5,018 bases of DNA, from positions 1 to 5,018 of the forward strand of contig JAHHSB010000101.1 in assembly GCA_020025415.1 (NCBI GenBank), given 5' to 3'. The translations under genes and the position numbers were made by a program. The notes under the pieces were generated by a model. It was given only the letters and a program-made list of their open reading frames with translations. It did not search any database and was not told the DNA's origin. Positions 1 through 4,451 of this stretch are shown here, piece after piece (position 1 is the first letter of the stretch; the number at the start of each line of letters is the position of its first letter). The stretch is from Oscillibacter sp. (lineage in GTDB: Bacteria; Bacillota; Clostridia; Oscillospirales; Oscillospiraceae).

Positions 1-154
1 CACCACCGTGGGCTACATGACTGCCGACGGCACCATCACCGGCGACGTAACCACCCTCTCTCCGGAGATCCAGGCCCTTTATGAGGATTACCGGCTCATG
101 GCCTACAACCATCTGTTTGACAAAACCAACCACCCTGACGGGTTTTATGACTGA
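1..154 (+). CDS. C-terminal end of an unrecognised protein (partial at window start)
   Basis: An open frame enters from the left edge (first full codon at position 2) and ends at TGA 152-154, giving the last 50 residues of a protein. The tail is rich in acidic and aromatic residues, with a stretch reading LSPEIQALYEDYRLMAYNHL and the end HPDGFYD. I see no cysteine motif, membrane segment or catalytic signature, and 50 residues are too few to assign a family. The pattern of acidic and aromatic residues would suit a soluble or extracytoplasmic domain end, but that is only a guess. That it is a real gene end is supported by the strong terminator-like hairpin starting 5 nt after the stop and by the lack of any competing frame with better features. 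Confidence 0.6.
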   Translation, partial: TTVGYMTADGTITGDVTTLSPEIQALYEDYRLMAYNHLFDKTNHPDGFYD

Positions 155-159
155 GTCCA

Positions 160-189
160 AGGAAGGCCGCGGAAACCCGCGGCCTTCCT
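160..189 (+). terminator. Intrinsic terminator-like hairpin after the first gene
   Basis: A perfect 13-bp GC-rich stem (160-172 paired with 177-189) closes a 4-nt AAAC loop, starting 5 nt after the stop codon of the upstream gene. The following bases (CTCTTTCCCC) are pyrimidine-rich but lack a clean U-run, so termination could be partial or could work in both directions. Position and stem strength make it the likely transcript end of the first gene, separating it from the polymerase remnant and cyclo-ligase unit. Confidence 0.75.
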
Positions 190-201
190 CTCTTTCCCCT
201 C

Positions 202-230
202 TGGCGTTTCTGGCGGCGGCGTGGTATGCT
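202..230 (+). promoter_or_regulatory. Possible extended -10 promoter for the dinB remnant/cyclo-ligase unit
   Basis: TATGCT at 225-230 matches 4 of 6 positions of the sigma-A -10 box and is preceded by TGG (222-224), an extended -10 (TGn) element. The best -35 candidate 17 nt upstream, TGGCGT at 202-207, is weak. The site sits between the terminator hairpin and the ribosome binding site at 246, where a promoter would be expected. The call rests on position plus the -10 only. Confidence 0.35.
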
Positions 231-245
231 GAAGAAAAACCACGC

Positions 246-253
246 AAGGAGGT
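246..253 (+). promoter_or_regulatory. Strong ribosome binding site deciding a GTG start
   Basis: AAGGAGGT at 246-253 is a full match to the anti-Shine-Dalgarno sequence and lies 9 nt before GTG 263-265. It selects this GTG as the start of the polymerase-remnant ORF. A near-ideal site in front of a truncated ORF implies that translation into this region still matters, possibly for the overlapping cyclo-ligase. Confidence 0.75.
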
Positions 254-262
254 GGGGCGACA

Positions 263-583
263 GTGGAGGCCCAGAAAGAGCGGGTCATCCTCCGCTGTGA
301 TCCGGACAGCTCTTACGCCTTGGCAAAGCTGCCGGCCCACCCGGAGCTGCGGGAGGTGCCTGCGGCCGTCTGCGGCGATCCCAACACCCGCCGCGGCATC
401 ATCCTGGCCAAAAACGAGGCGGCCAAGCGCTTTGGCATCGTCACGGCGGAAACCATTTGGCAGGCCAAAAAAGAAAAGCACAAAAAGCCGGAAAGCGCCA
501 TGGATGCCATCCGGCTCAAATGCGGATCTGCGGCTCTCCGCTTCGGGACCGCCGCGGAGCAGGAGGAGGATACGCAATCATGA
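263..583 (+). pseudogene. Internally deleted Y-family DNA polymerase (DinB/Pol IV-like) remnant
   Basis: The ORF encodes 106 residues from a GTG start with a strong ribosome binding site. Residues 7-72 follow the N-terminal palm of clostridial DinB-type polymerases. RVILRCDPDSSYA matches the motif RVILHCDxNSFYA, with the first metal-binding Asp at 13 and a steric-gate-like Tyr at 18. Then come HPELR (26-30), AVCGDP (35-40), GIILAKN (45-51) and a KRFGIVTAETIWQAKK-like segment (55-70). After about residue 75 the text jumps to AMDAIRLKCGSAALRFGT, which resembles the extreme C-terminus of the same family (an IRxxFG...RG pattern). About 300 residues are missing, including the SIDE-type catalytic acidic pair, thumb and most of the little finger, since the family is usually 350-420 residues. 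The palm is also worn: the usual VE after YAS is AK, and a conserved Gly after LR is Glu. No polymerase activity is possible. The frame is nevertheless open throughout and its TGA overlaps the next gene's ATG. The N-terminal assignment is firm; the C-terminal match is less sure. Confidence 0.75.
561..570 (+). promoter_or_regulatory. Ribosome binding site deciding the cyclo-ligase start
   Basis: AGGAGGAGGA at 561-570 lies about 10 nt before ATG 580-582, inside the last codons of the polymerase remnant. It picks ATG 580 over the longer in-frame extension that begins at 457, whose extra residues overlap the remnant and do not resemble the cyclo-ligase family. Confidence 0.7.
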
Positions 584-1167
584 CCACACCCGAACAAAAA
601 CAGCAGCTGCGCAAGGTAATCCGCACCCTGGAGCGAAGCCTTTCCCCCCGCTACAAAGCTGCCTCTGACCAGGCCATCATCGCTACATTACTGGCTCTGC
701 CGGAATATGAGGAGGCGGAGACGGTTTTCACCTTCATCGGCACAGAGCGGGAGATCAACACCCTCCCCCTAGCCAAGGCCGCTCTGGCGGCAGGCAAGCG
801 GCTGTGCGTTCCCCTGTGCGTGGGCAAGGGGCTGATGGAGCTGCGCCAGATCACAAATCTTTCCCAGCTGGAGCCGGGGGCATACGGCATTCTGGAGCCT
901 CGGGTCAGCTGCCCCCAGGTGACGGTAGACGGGGTGGATCTGGCAGTCATTCCCTGCCTGAGCTGCAACCATCTGGGCCACCGCCTGGGCCAGGGCGGCG
1001 GCTTTTACGACCGCTTCCTGGCCGCTTACCGGGGCGCGGCGGTGCTGGTGTGCCGGGAAAAGCTCATCCGGGAGGAGATCCCCCGGGAGCCCCATGACCT
1101 GCCCATTCCCTGGGTGGTGACGGAGGCCGGTCTCTTTGAAGACGGCACCCCCGCCCGGCTGGCCTGA
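580..1167 (+). CDS. 5-formyltetrahydrofolate cyclo-ligase (5,10-methenyl-THF synthetase)
   Basis: This complete 195-residue gene encodes the cytoplasmic enzyme that uses ATP to convert 5-formyl-THF into 5,10-methenyl-THF, recovering folate from a storage/inhibitory form. The length fits the family (about 180-200). Visible family features, in order, are: KQQLRK near residues 7-12 (the N-terminal KxxLR nucleotide-site motif); LPEYEEAETV (40-49); the substrate-side segment GTEREINTLPL (54-64); the glycine-rich GQGGGFYDRFL signature (137-147); and PREPHDLPIPWVVTE (168-182). In the segment before the glycine-rich loop the family commonly has an Asp (AFDxxGxRLG), but here it reads LSCNHLGHRLG with Asn130, plus three cysteines at 111, 126 and 129. 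The start ATG overlaps the remnant's TGA by the ATGA pattern, so translation is probably coupled. The gene precedes the gcv operon but is separated from it by the operon's own promoter. The family assignment is very secure. Common names for the gene are fthC, ygfA or yqgN; I leave the symbol open. Confidence 0.95.
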   Translation: MTTPEQKQQLRKVIRTLERSLSPRYKAASDQAIIATLLALPEYEEAETVFTFIGTEREINTLPLAKAALAAGKRLCVPLCVGKGLMELRQITNLSQLEPGAYGILEPRVSCPQVTVDGVDLAVIPCLSCNHLGHRLGQGGGFYDRFLAAYRGAAVLVCREKLIREEIPREPHDLPIPWVVTEAGLFEDGTPARLA

Positions 1168-1186
1168 AGGCGGTCAAGGAGCAATG

Positions 1187-1244
1187 AGGCGAAAGTTTGT
1201 CCCTTTGGGAAGATTTTTTGACGGGCCCGGCGGCGCTTTCGCCT
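1187..1244 (+). repeat. 9-bp inverted repeat between the cyclo-ligase and the gcv promoter
   Basis: AGGCGAAAG at 1187-1195 is the exact reverse complement of CTTTCGCCT at 1236-1244, with 40 nt between the arms. The right arm touches the first base of the -35 box (1244-1249) and also forms its own small hairpin GGCG-CTTT-CGCC (1232-1243). It could be a read-through-limiting structure after the cyclo-ligase, or protein-binding half-sites at the gcv promoter, or chance in GC-rich DNA. Only the repeat itself is seen directly. Confidence 0.4.
1196..1219 (+). terminator. Possible weak terminator after the cyclo-ligase
   Basis: A short stem TCCC-TTT-GGGA (1200-1203 with 1207-1210) is followed 3 nt later by a run of six T (1214-1219), about 30 nt after the cyclo-ligase stop codon. 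The stem is only 4 bp plus weak extensions, so it would be inefficient alone. The larger inverted repeat around it could help. The placement is right for ending the cyclo-ligase transcript, but the structure is marginal. Confidence 0.3.
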
Positions 1245-1272
1245 TGACACCGGCAGCGGTTTTTGCTACTCT
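1244..1272 (+). promoter_or_regulatory. Sigma-A promoter of the gcv operon
   Basis: A perfect -35 box TTGACA (1244-1249) is followed by exactly 17 nt and then TACTCT (1267-1272), a 4/6 match to the -10 box, preceded by TGC (1264-1266), an extended -10 element. A transcript would begin near 1279-1281, giving a leader of roughly 310 nt before gcvT that contains the whole riboswitch. It is the best promoter match seen upstream of the aptamer. Weaker candidates further down (for example TTTACG at 1284-1289) have poor -10 partners. Confidence 0.7.
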
Positions 1273-1332
1273 TTAAGTAAGGATTTACGTTTTGTTTCTT
1301 TAACAATTACATCATCGTATGAACGATTCAGG

Positions 1333-1378
1333 ACTGGCCGTTTTCGCAACGGAAGCAAACGCTTCCCCAGCGGCGGGT
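1333..1378 (+). other. Structured 5' leader, possible decayed ('ghost') partner aptamer
   Basis: Between the promoter and the glycine aptamer, 1333-1340 (ACTGGCCG) can pair with 1371-1378 (CGGCGGGT) with one G-G mismatch and one wobble. It encloses a perfect hairpin GGAAGC-AAAC-GCTTCC (1351-1356 with 1361-1366). A competing hairpin CCGTT/AACGG (1338-1342 with 1348-1352) overlaps both. Just after it, GTCAGGACCGAG (1377-1388) loosely resembles the 3' end of a glycine aptamer (CUCAGG...GGACxGAG). The following GACGAAACTCTGGAGAG looks like the linker between tandem aptamers. The conserved glycine-binding core is absent here, so it cannot be a working aptamer. Singlet glycine riboswitches with a vestigial partner stem are known, and this could be one. 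The pairings are seen; the identity is inference. Confidence 0.4.
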
Positions 1379-1399
1379 CAGGACCGAGCCGGGACGAAA

Positions 1400-1480
1400 C
1401 TCTGGAGAGCAGCAATGCACCGAAGGGGCAACCGGTCGCACCGCGGCGGCGTCGGGAATCTCTCAGGTAAAGAGACAGAG
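1400..1480 (+). promoter_or_regulatory. Glycine riboswitch, single conserved aptamer
   Basis: The sequence carries the glycine aptamer signature in order: CTCTGGAGAG (1400-1409), GCACCGAAGGGGCAA (1417-1431) and ATCTCTCAGGTAAAG followed by AGACAGAG (ending at 1480). P1 can form from CTCTG (1400-1404) with CAGAG (1476-1480). P2 can form from GAGAG (1405-1409) with CTCTC (1460-1464). A variable GC-rich arm fills 1432-1456. It lies directly upstream of gcvT, the classic target of this RNA class. Only one full aptamer is visible, whereas many gcv riboswitches have two in tandem. The P1 3' strand (1476-1480) is also the base of the downstream terminator stem, so glycine binding, by holding P1, should prevent termination and switch the operon on. 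Confidence in the class is very high; the direction of control is inferred from the overlap. Confidence 0.95.
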
Positions 1481-1536
1481 ACATGAAGGTTTTCTTCCTC
1501 GGGTAGAAGGCCCTTATGTCTCTGTTTTTATTTTTA
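1476..1536 (+). terminator. Riboswitch-controlled intrinsic terminator
   Basis: CAGAGACAT (1476-1484) pairs perfectly with ATGTCTCTG (1516-1524). With G1485 bulged, AAGG (1486-1489) extends onto CCTT (1512-1515), giving about 13 bp. An inner CTTC/GAAG pairing (1494-1497 with 1506-1509) folds the loop. The stem is followed directly by TTTTTATTTTTA (1525-1536). The first five bases of the left arm are the same bases that form P1 of the aptamer, so the two structures exclude each other. This is the expression platform: the terminator should form when glycine is low and be blocked when glycine is bound. Confidence 0.92.
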
Positions 1537-1591
1537 TATTCTCTCCCCTGTCCGGAATCCTTTTCTATTTTGATAATACGGAGGCGCGCTT

Positions 1592-2689
1592 ATGGAAAAG
1601 AAAACACCGCTTTACCAGCTCCACGTGGACGCTGGCGGAAAAATGGTGGAATTCGGCGGCTACCTGATGCCGGTCCAGTATCCCACCGGGGTCATTGCCG
1701 AGCACATGGCCGTGCGGCAGAAGGCCGGCCTGTTCGACGTGTCCCACATGGCAGAGCTGGCCCTGTCCGGGCCGGATGCTGTGGCCAACATTCAGCATCT
1801 GGTCACCGCTGACATCTCCGGCATGGTGGATGGTCAGGTAAAATACGCCATGTTCTGTAATGAAGCCGGCGGCATCGTGGACGATCTGGTGATCTGCCGC
1901 CAGGCGGCGGATCGCTATGTGCTGGTGGTGAACGCCGGCAACCATGAAAAGGATGCCGCCTGGGTGGAGTCCCACCTCTTCGGCGACGTGGACTACCGGG
2001 ACATCTCCGACGAGGTGGCCCAGCTGGCCCTCCAGGGCCCGGCCTCCGGCCGGATCCTTTCTAAGCTCTGCACCCAGGAGGATATCCCCGCCAAGTACTA
2101 CACCTTCCAGGAAAATTGCGTGCTCCATCTGGGCAGCCGGGACATTACCGCCCTGGTCTCCCAAACTGGCTACACCGGTGAATTCGGCTTTGAGATCTAC
2201 TGTGCCGCCGCCGATGCCGCAGACCTGTGGAACGCGCTGCTGGCCGCCGGCGCGGATGAGGGGCTTATCCCCTGCGGCCTGGGCGCCCGGGACACCCTGC
2301 GTCTGGAGGCTGCCATGCCCCTGTACGGCCACGAGATGACCGATGACATCTCCCCCAAGGAGGCGGGCCTGCCCTGCAAGCTGAACGGCAAGGACTTCAT
2401 CGGCCGGGACGCCATTATCGCCCGGGGCGCCCCCACCATCAAGCGGGTGGGCCTGAAGGTCACCGGTCGGGGCATTGTCCGGGAGCACTGCGAGCTGCTG
2501 AGTAAGGACGGCCGCAAGGTGGGCCACACCACCTCCGGCACCTTCTGTCCCTATCTCAACTACGGCGCCGCCATGGGCTATGTGGAGCTGGCTGAGGCGG
2601 AAATCGGCAAACAGCTCGACGCTGACGTCCGGGGCCGGAAGGTGGCCGTGGAAATCGTCCCCCTGCCCTTCTACAAGATCCAGCGTTGA
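1592..2689 (+). CDS. gcvT: Aminomethyltransferase, glycine cleavage system T-protein
   Basis: The complete 365-residue gene matches the usual length (about 360-370). The enzyme takes the aminomethyl group from the lipoyl arm of GcvH, releases ammonia and transfers the methylene to tetrahydrofolate, giving 5,10-methylene-THF. The N-terminal GcvT fold opens with KTPLYQLHVDAGGKMVEFGG and continues with the HMAVRQKAGLFDVSHMAE segment (38-55). NEAGGIVDDLVI (90-101) holds Asp97, which aligns with the catalytic Asp of the family. LVVNAGNHEKD (111-121), QTGYTGEFGFEIY (191-203) and GLGARDTLRLEAAMPLYGHE (229-248, with Arg233) are folate-site motifs. The C-terminal barrel domain includes KDFIGRDAI (267-275), GHTTSGTFCP (311-320) and NYGAAMGYV (323-331). 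The start ATG is supported by GGAGG at 1580-1584, 7 nt upstream. It is the first gene behind the glycine riboswitch. No residue loss or frame break is seen. Confidence 0.97.
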   Translation: MEKKTPLYQLHVDAGGKMVEFGGYLMPVQYPTGVIAEHMAVRQKAGLFDVSHMAELALSGPDAVANIQHLVTADISGMVDGQVKYAMFCNEAGGIVDDLVICRQAADRYVLVVNAGNHEKDAAWVESHLFGDVDYRDISDEVAQLALQGPASGRILSKLCTQEDIPAKYYTFQENCVLHLGSRDITALVSQTGYTGEFGFEIYCAAADAADLWNALLAAGADEGLIPCGLGARDTLRLEAAMPLYGHEMTDDISPKEAGLPCKLNGKDFIGRDAIIARGAPTIKRVGLKVTGRGIVREHCELLSKDGRKVGHTTSGTFCPYLNYGAAMGYVELAEAEIGKQLDADVRGRKVAVEIVPLPFYKIQR

Positions 2690-2739
2690 TCCCAGTCCCA
2701 TTTTTGTGATCCCATTTCACCATGAATTTTGATTGATAT

Positions 2740-2745
2740 AGGAGG
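2740..2745 (+). promoter_or_regulatory. Ribosome binding site deciding the gcvH start
   Basis: AGGAGG at 2740-2745 lies 7 nt before ATG 2753-2755. An upstream in-frame TTG at 2729 would put this site inside the coding sequence, and it would add eight residues not found in the family, so ATG 2753 is the start. Confidence 0.75.
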
Positions 2746-2752
2746 AACGACT

Positions 2753-3130
2753 ATGAACTTTCCCGCTGAACTGAAGTACACCCGCACCCACGAGTGGGTC
2801 AACATGCTGGACGACACCACTGCCCTGGTGGGCATCACCGACTTTGCCCAGAGCGAGCTGGGCGACCTGGTCTTCATCAATCTCCCCACCGTGGGCACCA
2901 GCGTGGTCCGGGGCACCCCCCTGTGCGATGCGGAGTCCGTCAAGGCTGTCTCCGACATCAACGCCCCCGTCTCCGGCGAGGTGGCCGAGGTGAACGAGGA
3001 ACTGCTGGACGCCCCCGAAAAGCTCAATGAGGATCCCTATGGCGCCTGGATCGCCAAGATCGAGAACATCACCGACTTTACCGACCTGCTGGATGCCGCC
3101 GCTTATCAGGCTTTGACCGAGGAGGCTTAA
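2753..3130 (+). CDS. gcvH: Glycine cleavage system H-protein (lipoyl carrier)
   Basis: The 125-residue protein is the normal H-protein length. It shuttles the aminomethyl group from the P-protein to the T-protein and the reduced lipoamide to the L-protein, through a lipoyl group on one lysine. The sequence runs through KYTRTHEWV (8-16), ALVGITDFAQSELGDLVFI (24-42), then the lipoylation loop CDAESVKAVSDINAPVSGEV (58-77) with the acceptor Lys64. NEELLDAPEKLNEDPYGAWI (84-103) is the standard C-terminal signature. The gene follows gcvT after 63 nt and ends 4 nt before gcvPA, whose ribosome binding site (3119-3125) lies within its last codons. It depends on a lipoate attachment enzyme that is not in this window. 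Confidence 0.97.
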   Translation: MNFPAELKYTRTHEWVNMLDDTTALVGITDFAQSELGDLVFINLPTVGTSVVRGTPLCDAESVKAVSDINAPVSGEVAEVNEELLDAPEKLNEDPYGAWIAKIENITDFTDLLDAAAYQALTEEA

Positions 3131-3134
3131 TCTT

Positions 3135-4451
3135 ATGGGAAGCTATGTCCCCAACTCTCCCGCTGTCCAGCGAGAGATGCTCCAAGTCATTGGGGCGGAC
3201 AGCATCCGGGCGCTGTACGGTAACGTGCCGCCGGAGATGTTTGTTCAGGAACTGGATCTGCCCGCCGGGAAAAGTGAGCTGGAGGTCCGGAGCATCGTGG
3301 GCCGCCTGGCAGAGAAAAACCGCATCTTCCGCACCTGCCTGCGGGGCGCCGGGTCTTACCGCCACTTCATTCCCGCCGCGGTGAAGTCCATCACCTCCCG
3401 GGAAGAGCTGGTCACTGCCTACACTCCCTATCAGGCGGAAGTCAGCCAGGGCATCCTCCAGTCCATCTTTGAGTTCCAGACCATGATCTGCGAGCTCACC
3501 GGTATGGACGTGGCCAACGCCTCCGTTTATGACGGGGCCACCGCTGCGGCGGAGTCCATCACCATGTGCCGGGACCGAAAGCGGAACCGGGCCTATGTCT
3601 CCGCCACCGCCCATCCCCAGGTGATTGAGGTCATGCGCACCTACTGCTTCGGCTCCGGGGTGGAGCTGACGGTCATTCCTGCCAAGGACGGGCGGACGGA
3701 CCCCGACGCTCTCCGGGCCGCCCTGGGGGAGGATGCTGCCTGCTTCTACCTCCAGCAGCCCAACTACTTCGGCCTGATGGAAGACGCCGCTGCCCTGGGC
3801 GAGATCACCCACGCCGCTGGCGCCAAGTACGTCATGGGCGTCAACCCCATCGCCTGCGCGCTGATGAAGACCCCCGGCGAGTGCGGCGCCGATGTGGCCG
3901 TGGGAGAGGGCCAGCCCCTGGGGCTGGACATCGCCTTCGGCGGCCCCTACCTGGGCTTCATGGCCACCACCCAGAAGATGATGCGCAGCCTGCCCGGCCG
4001 CATCGTGGGTCAGACCCAGGATGTGGACGGTCAGGTGGGCTATGTGCTTACCCTCACTGCCCGGGAGCAGCATATCCGCCGTGAGAAAGCCTCTTCCAAC
4101 ATTTGCTCCAACGAGGCGCTGTGCGCTTTCACCGCCGGCGTGTACCTGAGTGCCATGGGCGCTGACGGGCTGCGTCAGGCCGCCCGGCTGTCCATGTCCA
4201 AGGCCCACTACCTAGCTCAGGAGCTGGGCAAGGTCGGCCTGCCCCTGGCCTACTCCGGAGAGTTCTTCCATGAATTCGTCACTGTCTGCGACGCCGATAC
4301 CGCCCGGCGGATCAACCAGGCGCTGGAGGCCCGGGGAATCCTGGGCGGCCTGGGCGTAGAGGGCGGCATCCTCTGGTGCGCCACGGAAGTGGTCAGCCGG
4401 GAGGAACTGGATGAGACGGTTGCAATCGTGAAGGAGGTGCTGGGCAAATGA
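3135..4451 (+). CDS. gcvPA: Glycine dehydrogenase (decarboxylating) subunit 1, P-protein alpha
   Basis: The complete 438-residue protein matches subunit 1 of the two-subunit P-protein found in Firmicutes, archaea and others (about 440-450 residues), as opposed to the fused chain of about 950 in E. coli. Together with GcvPB it forms the PLP-dependent enzyme that decarboxylates glycine and passes the aminomethyl group to GcvH. Family motifs: MGSYVPNSP start; [11 protein letters not shown] (70-80); [20 protein letters not shown] (95-114); [18 protein letters not shown] (120-137); GEGQPLG (257-263) and GGPYLGF (269-275); and the C-terminal [19 protein letters not shown] (308-326). The PLP-binding lysine belongs to the partner subunit, so its absence here is normal. 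The start follows GAGGAGG (3119-3125) by 9 nt. The stop TGA overlaps the gcvPB ATG (ATGA), a sign of coupled translation that would suit equal subunit supply. Confidence 0.96.
   Translation: MGSYVPNSPAVQREMLQVIGADSIRALYGNVPPEMFVQELDLPAGKSELEVRSIVGRLAEKNRIFRTCLRGAGSYRHFIPAAVKSITSREELVTAYTPYQAEVSQGILQSIFEFQTMICELTGMDVANASVYDGATAAAESITMCRDRKRNRAYVSATAHPQVIEVMRTYCFGSGVELTVIPAKDGRTDPDALRAALGEDAACFYLQQPNYFGLMEDAAALGEITHAAGAKYVMGVNPIACALMKTPGECGADVAVGEGQPLGLDIAFGGPYLGFMATTQKMMRSLPGRIVGQTQDVDGQVGYVLTLTAREQHIRREKASSNICSNEALCAFTAGVYLSAMGADGLRQAARLSMSKAHYLAQELGKVGLPLAYSGEFFHEFVTVCDADTARRINQALEARGILGGLGVEGGILWCATEVVSREELDETVAIVKEVLGK

Noticed and set aside
457..579. N-terminal extension of the cyclo-ligase frame upstream of ATG 580
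   Set aside because: The extra residues overlap the polymerase remnant in another frame and are unlike the family. ATG 580 has a strong ribosome binding site and gives the normal length.
81..668. 195-codon + strand frame across the terminator, the remnant and the cyclo-ligase start
   Set aside because: It crosses a strong hairpin, lacks a ribosome binding site and is rich in Arg, Pro and Ser, as shadow frames are. The overlapping frames carry real homology.
1333..1399. A second working glycine aptamer (tandem riboswitch)
   Set aside because: The conserved core elements (GGAGAG, GCCGAAGGGGCAA, CUCAGGCAAA) are not present here. Only loose 3'-end and linker-like resemblance remains, so it was listed as a possible vestige.
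1516..1812. 98-codon + strand frame starting in the riboswitch terminator
   Set aside because: Its start lies within the terminator stem without a ribosome binding site, and it then runs out of frame into gcvT.
1565..2701. Long minus-strand open frame (378 codons) opposite gcvT
   Set aside because: It mirrors gcvT codon structure in GC-rich DNA, and its translation shows no recognisable domain. gcvT on the other strand is unmistakable, so this is an antisense shadow.
3078..4208. Long minus-strand open frame (376 codons) opposite gcvPA
   Set aside because: This is an antisense shadow of gcvPA caused by third-position GC bias. It has a Gly/His-rich, low-information translation and no family resemblance.
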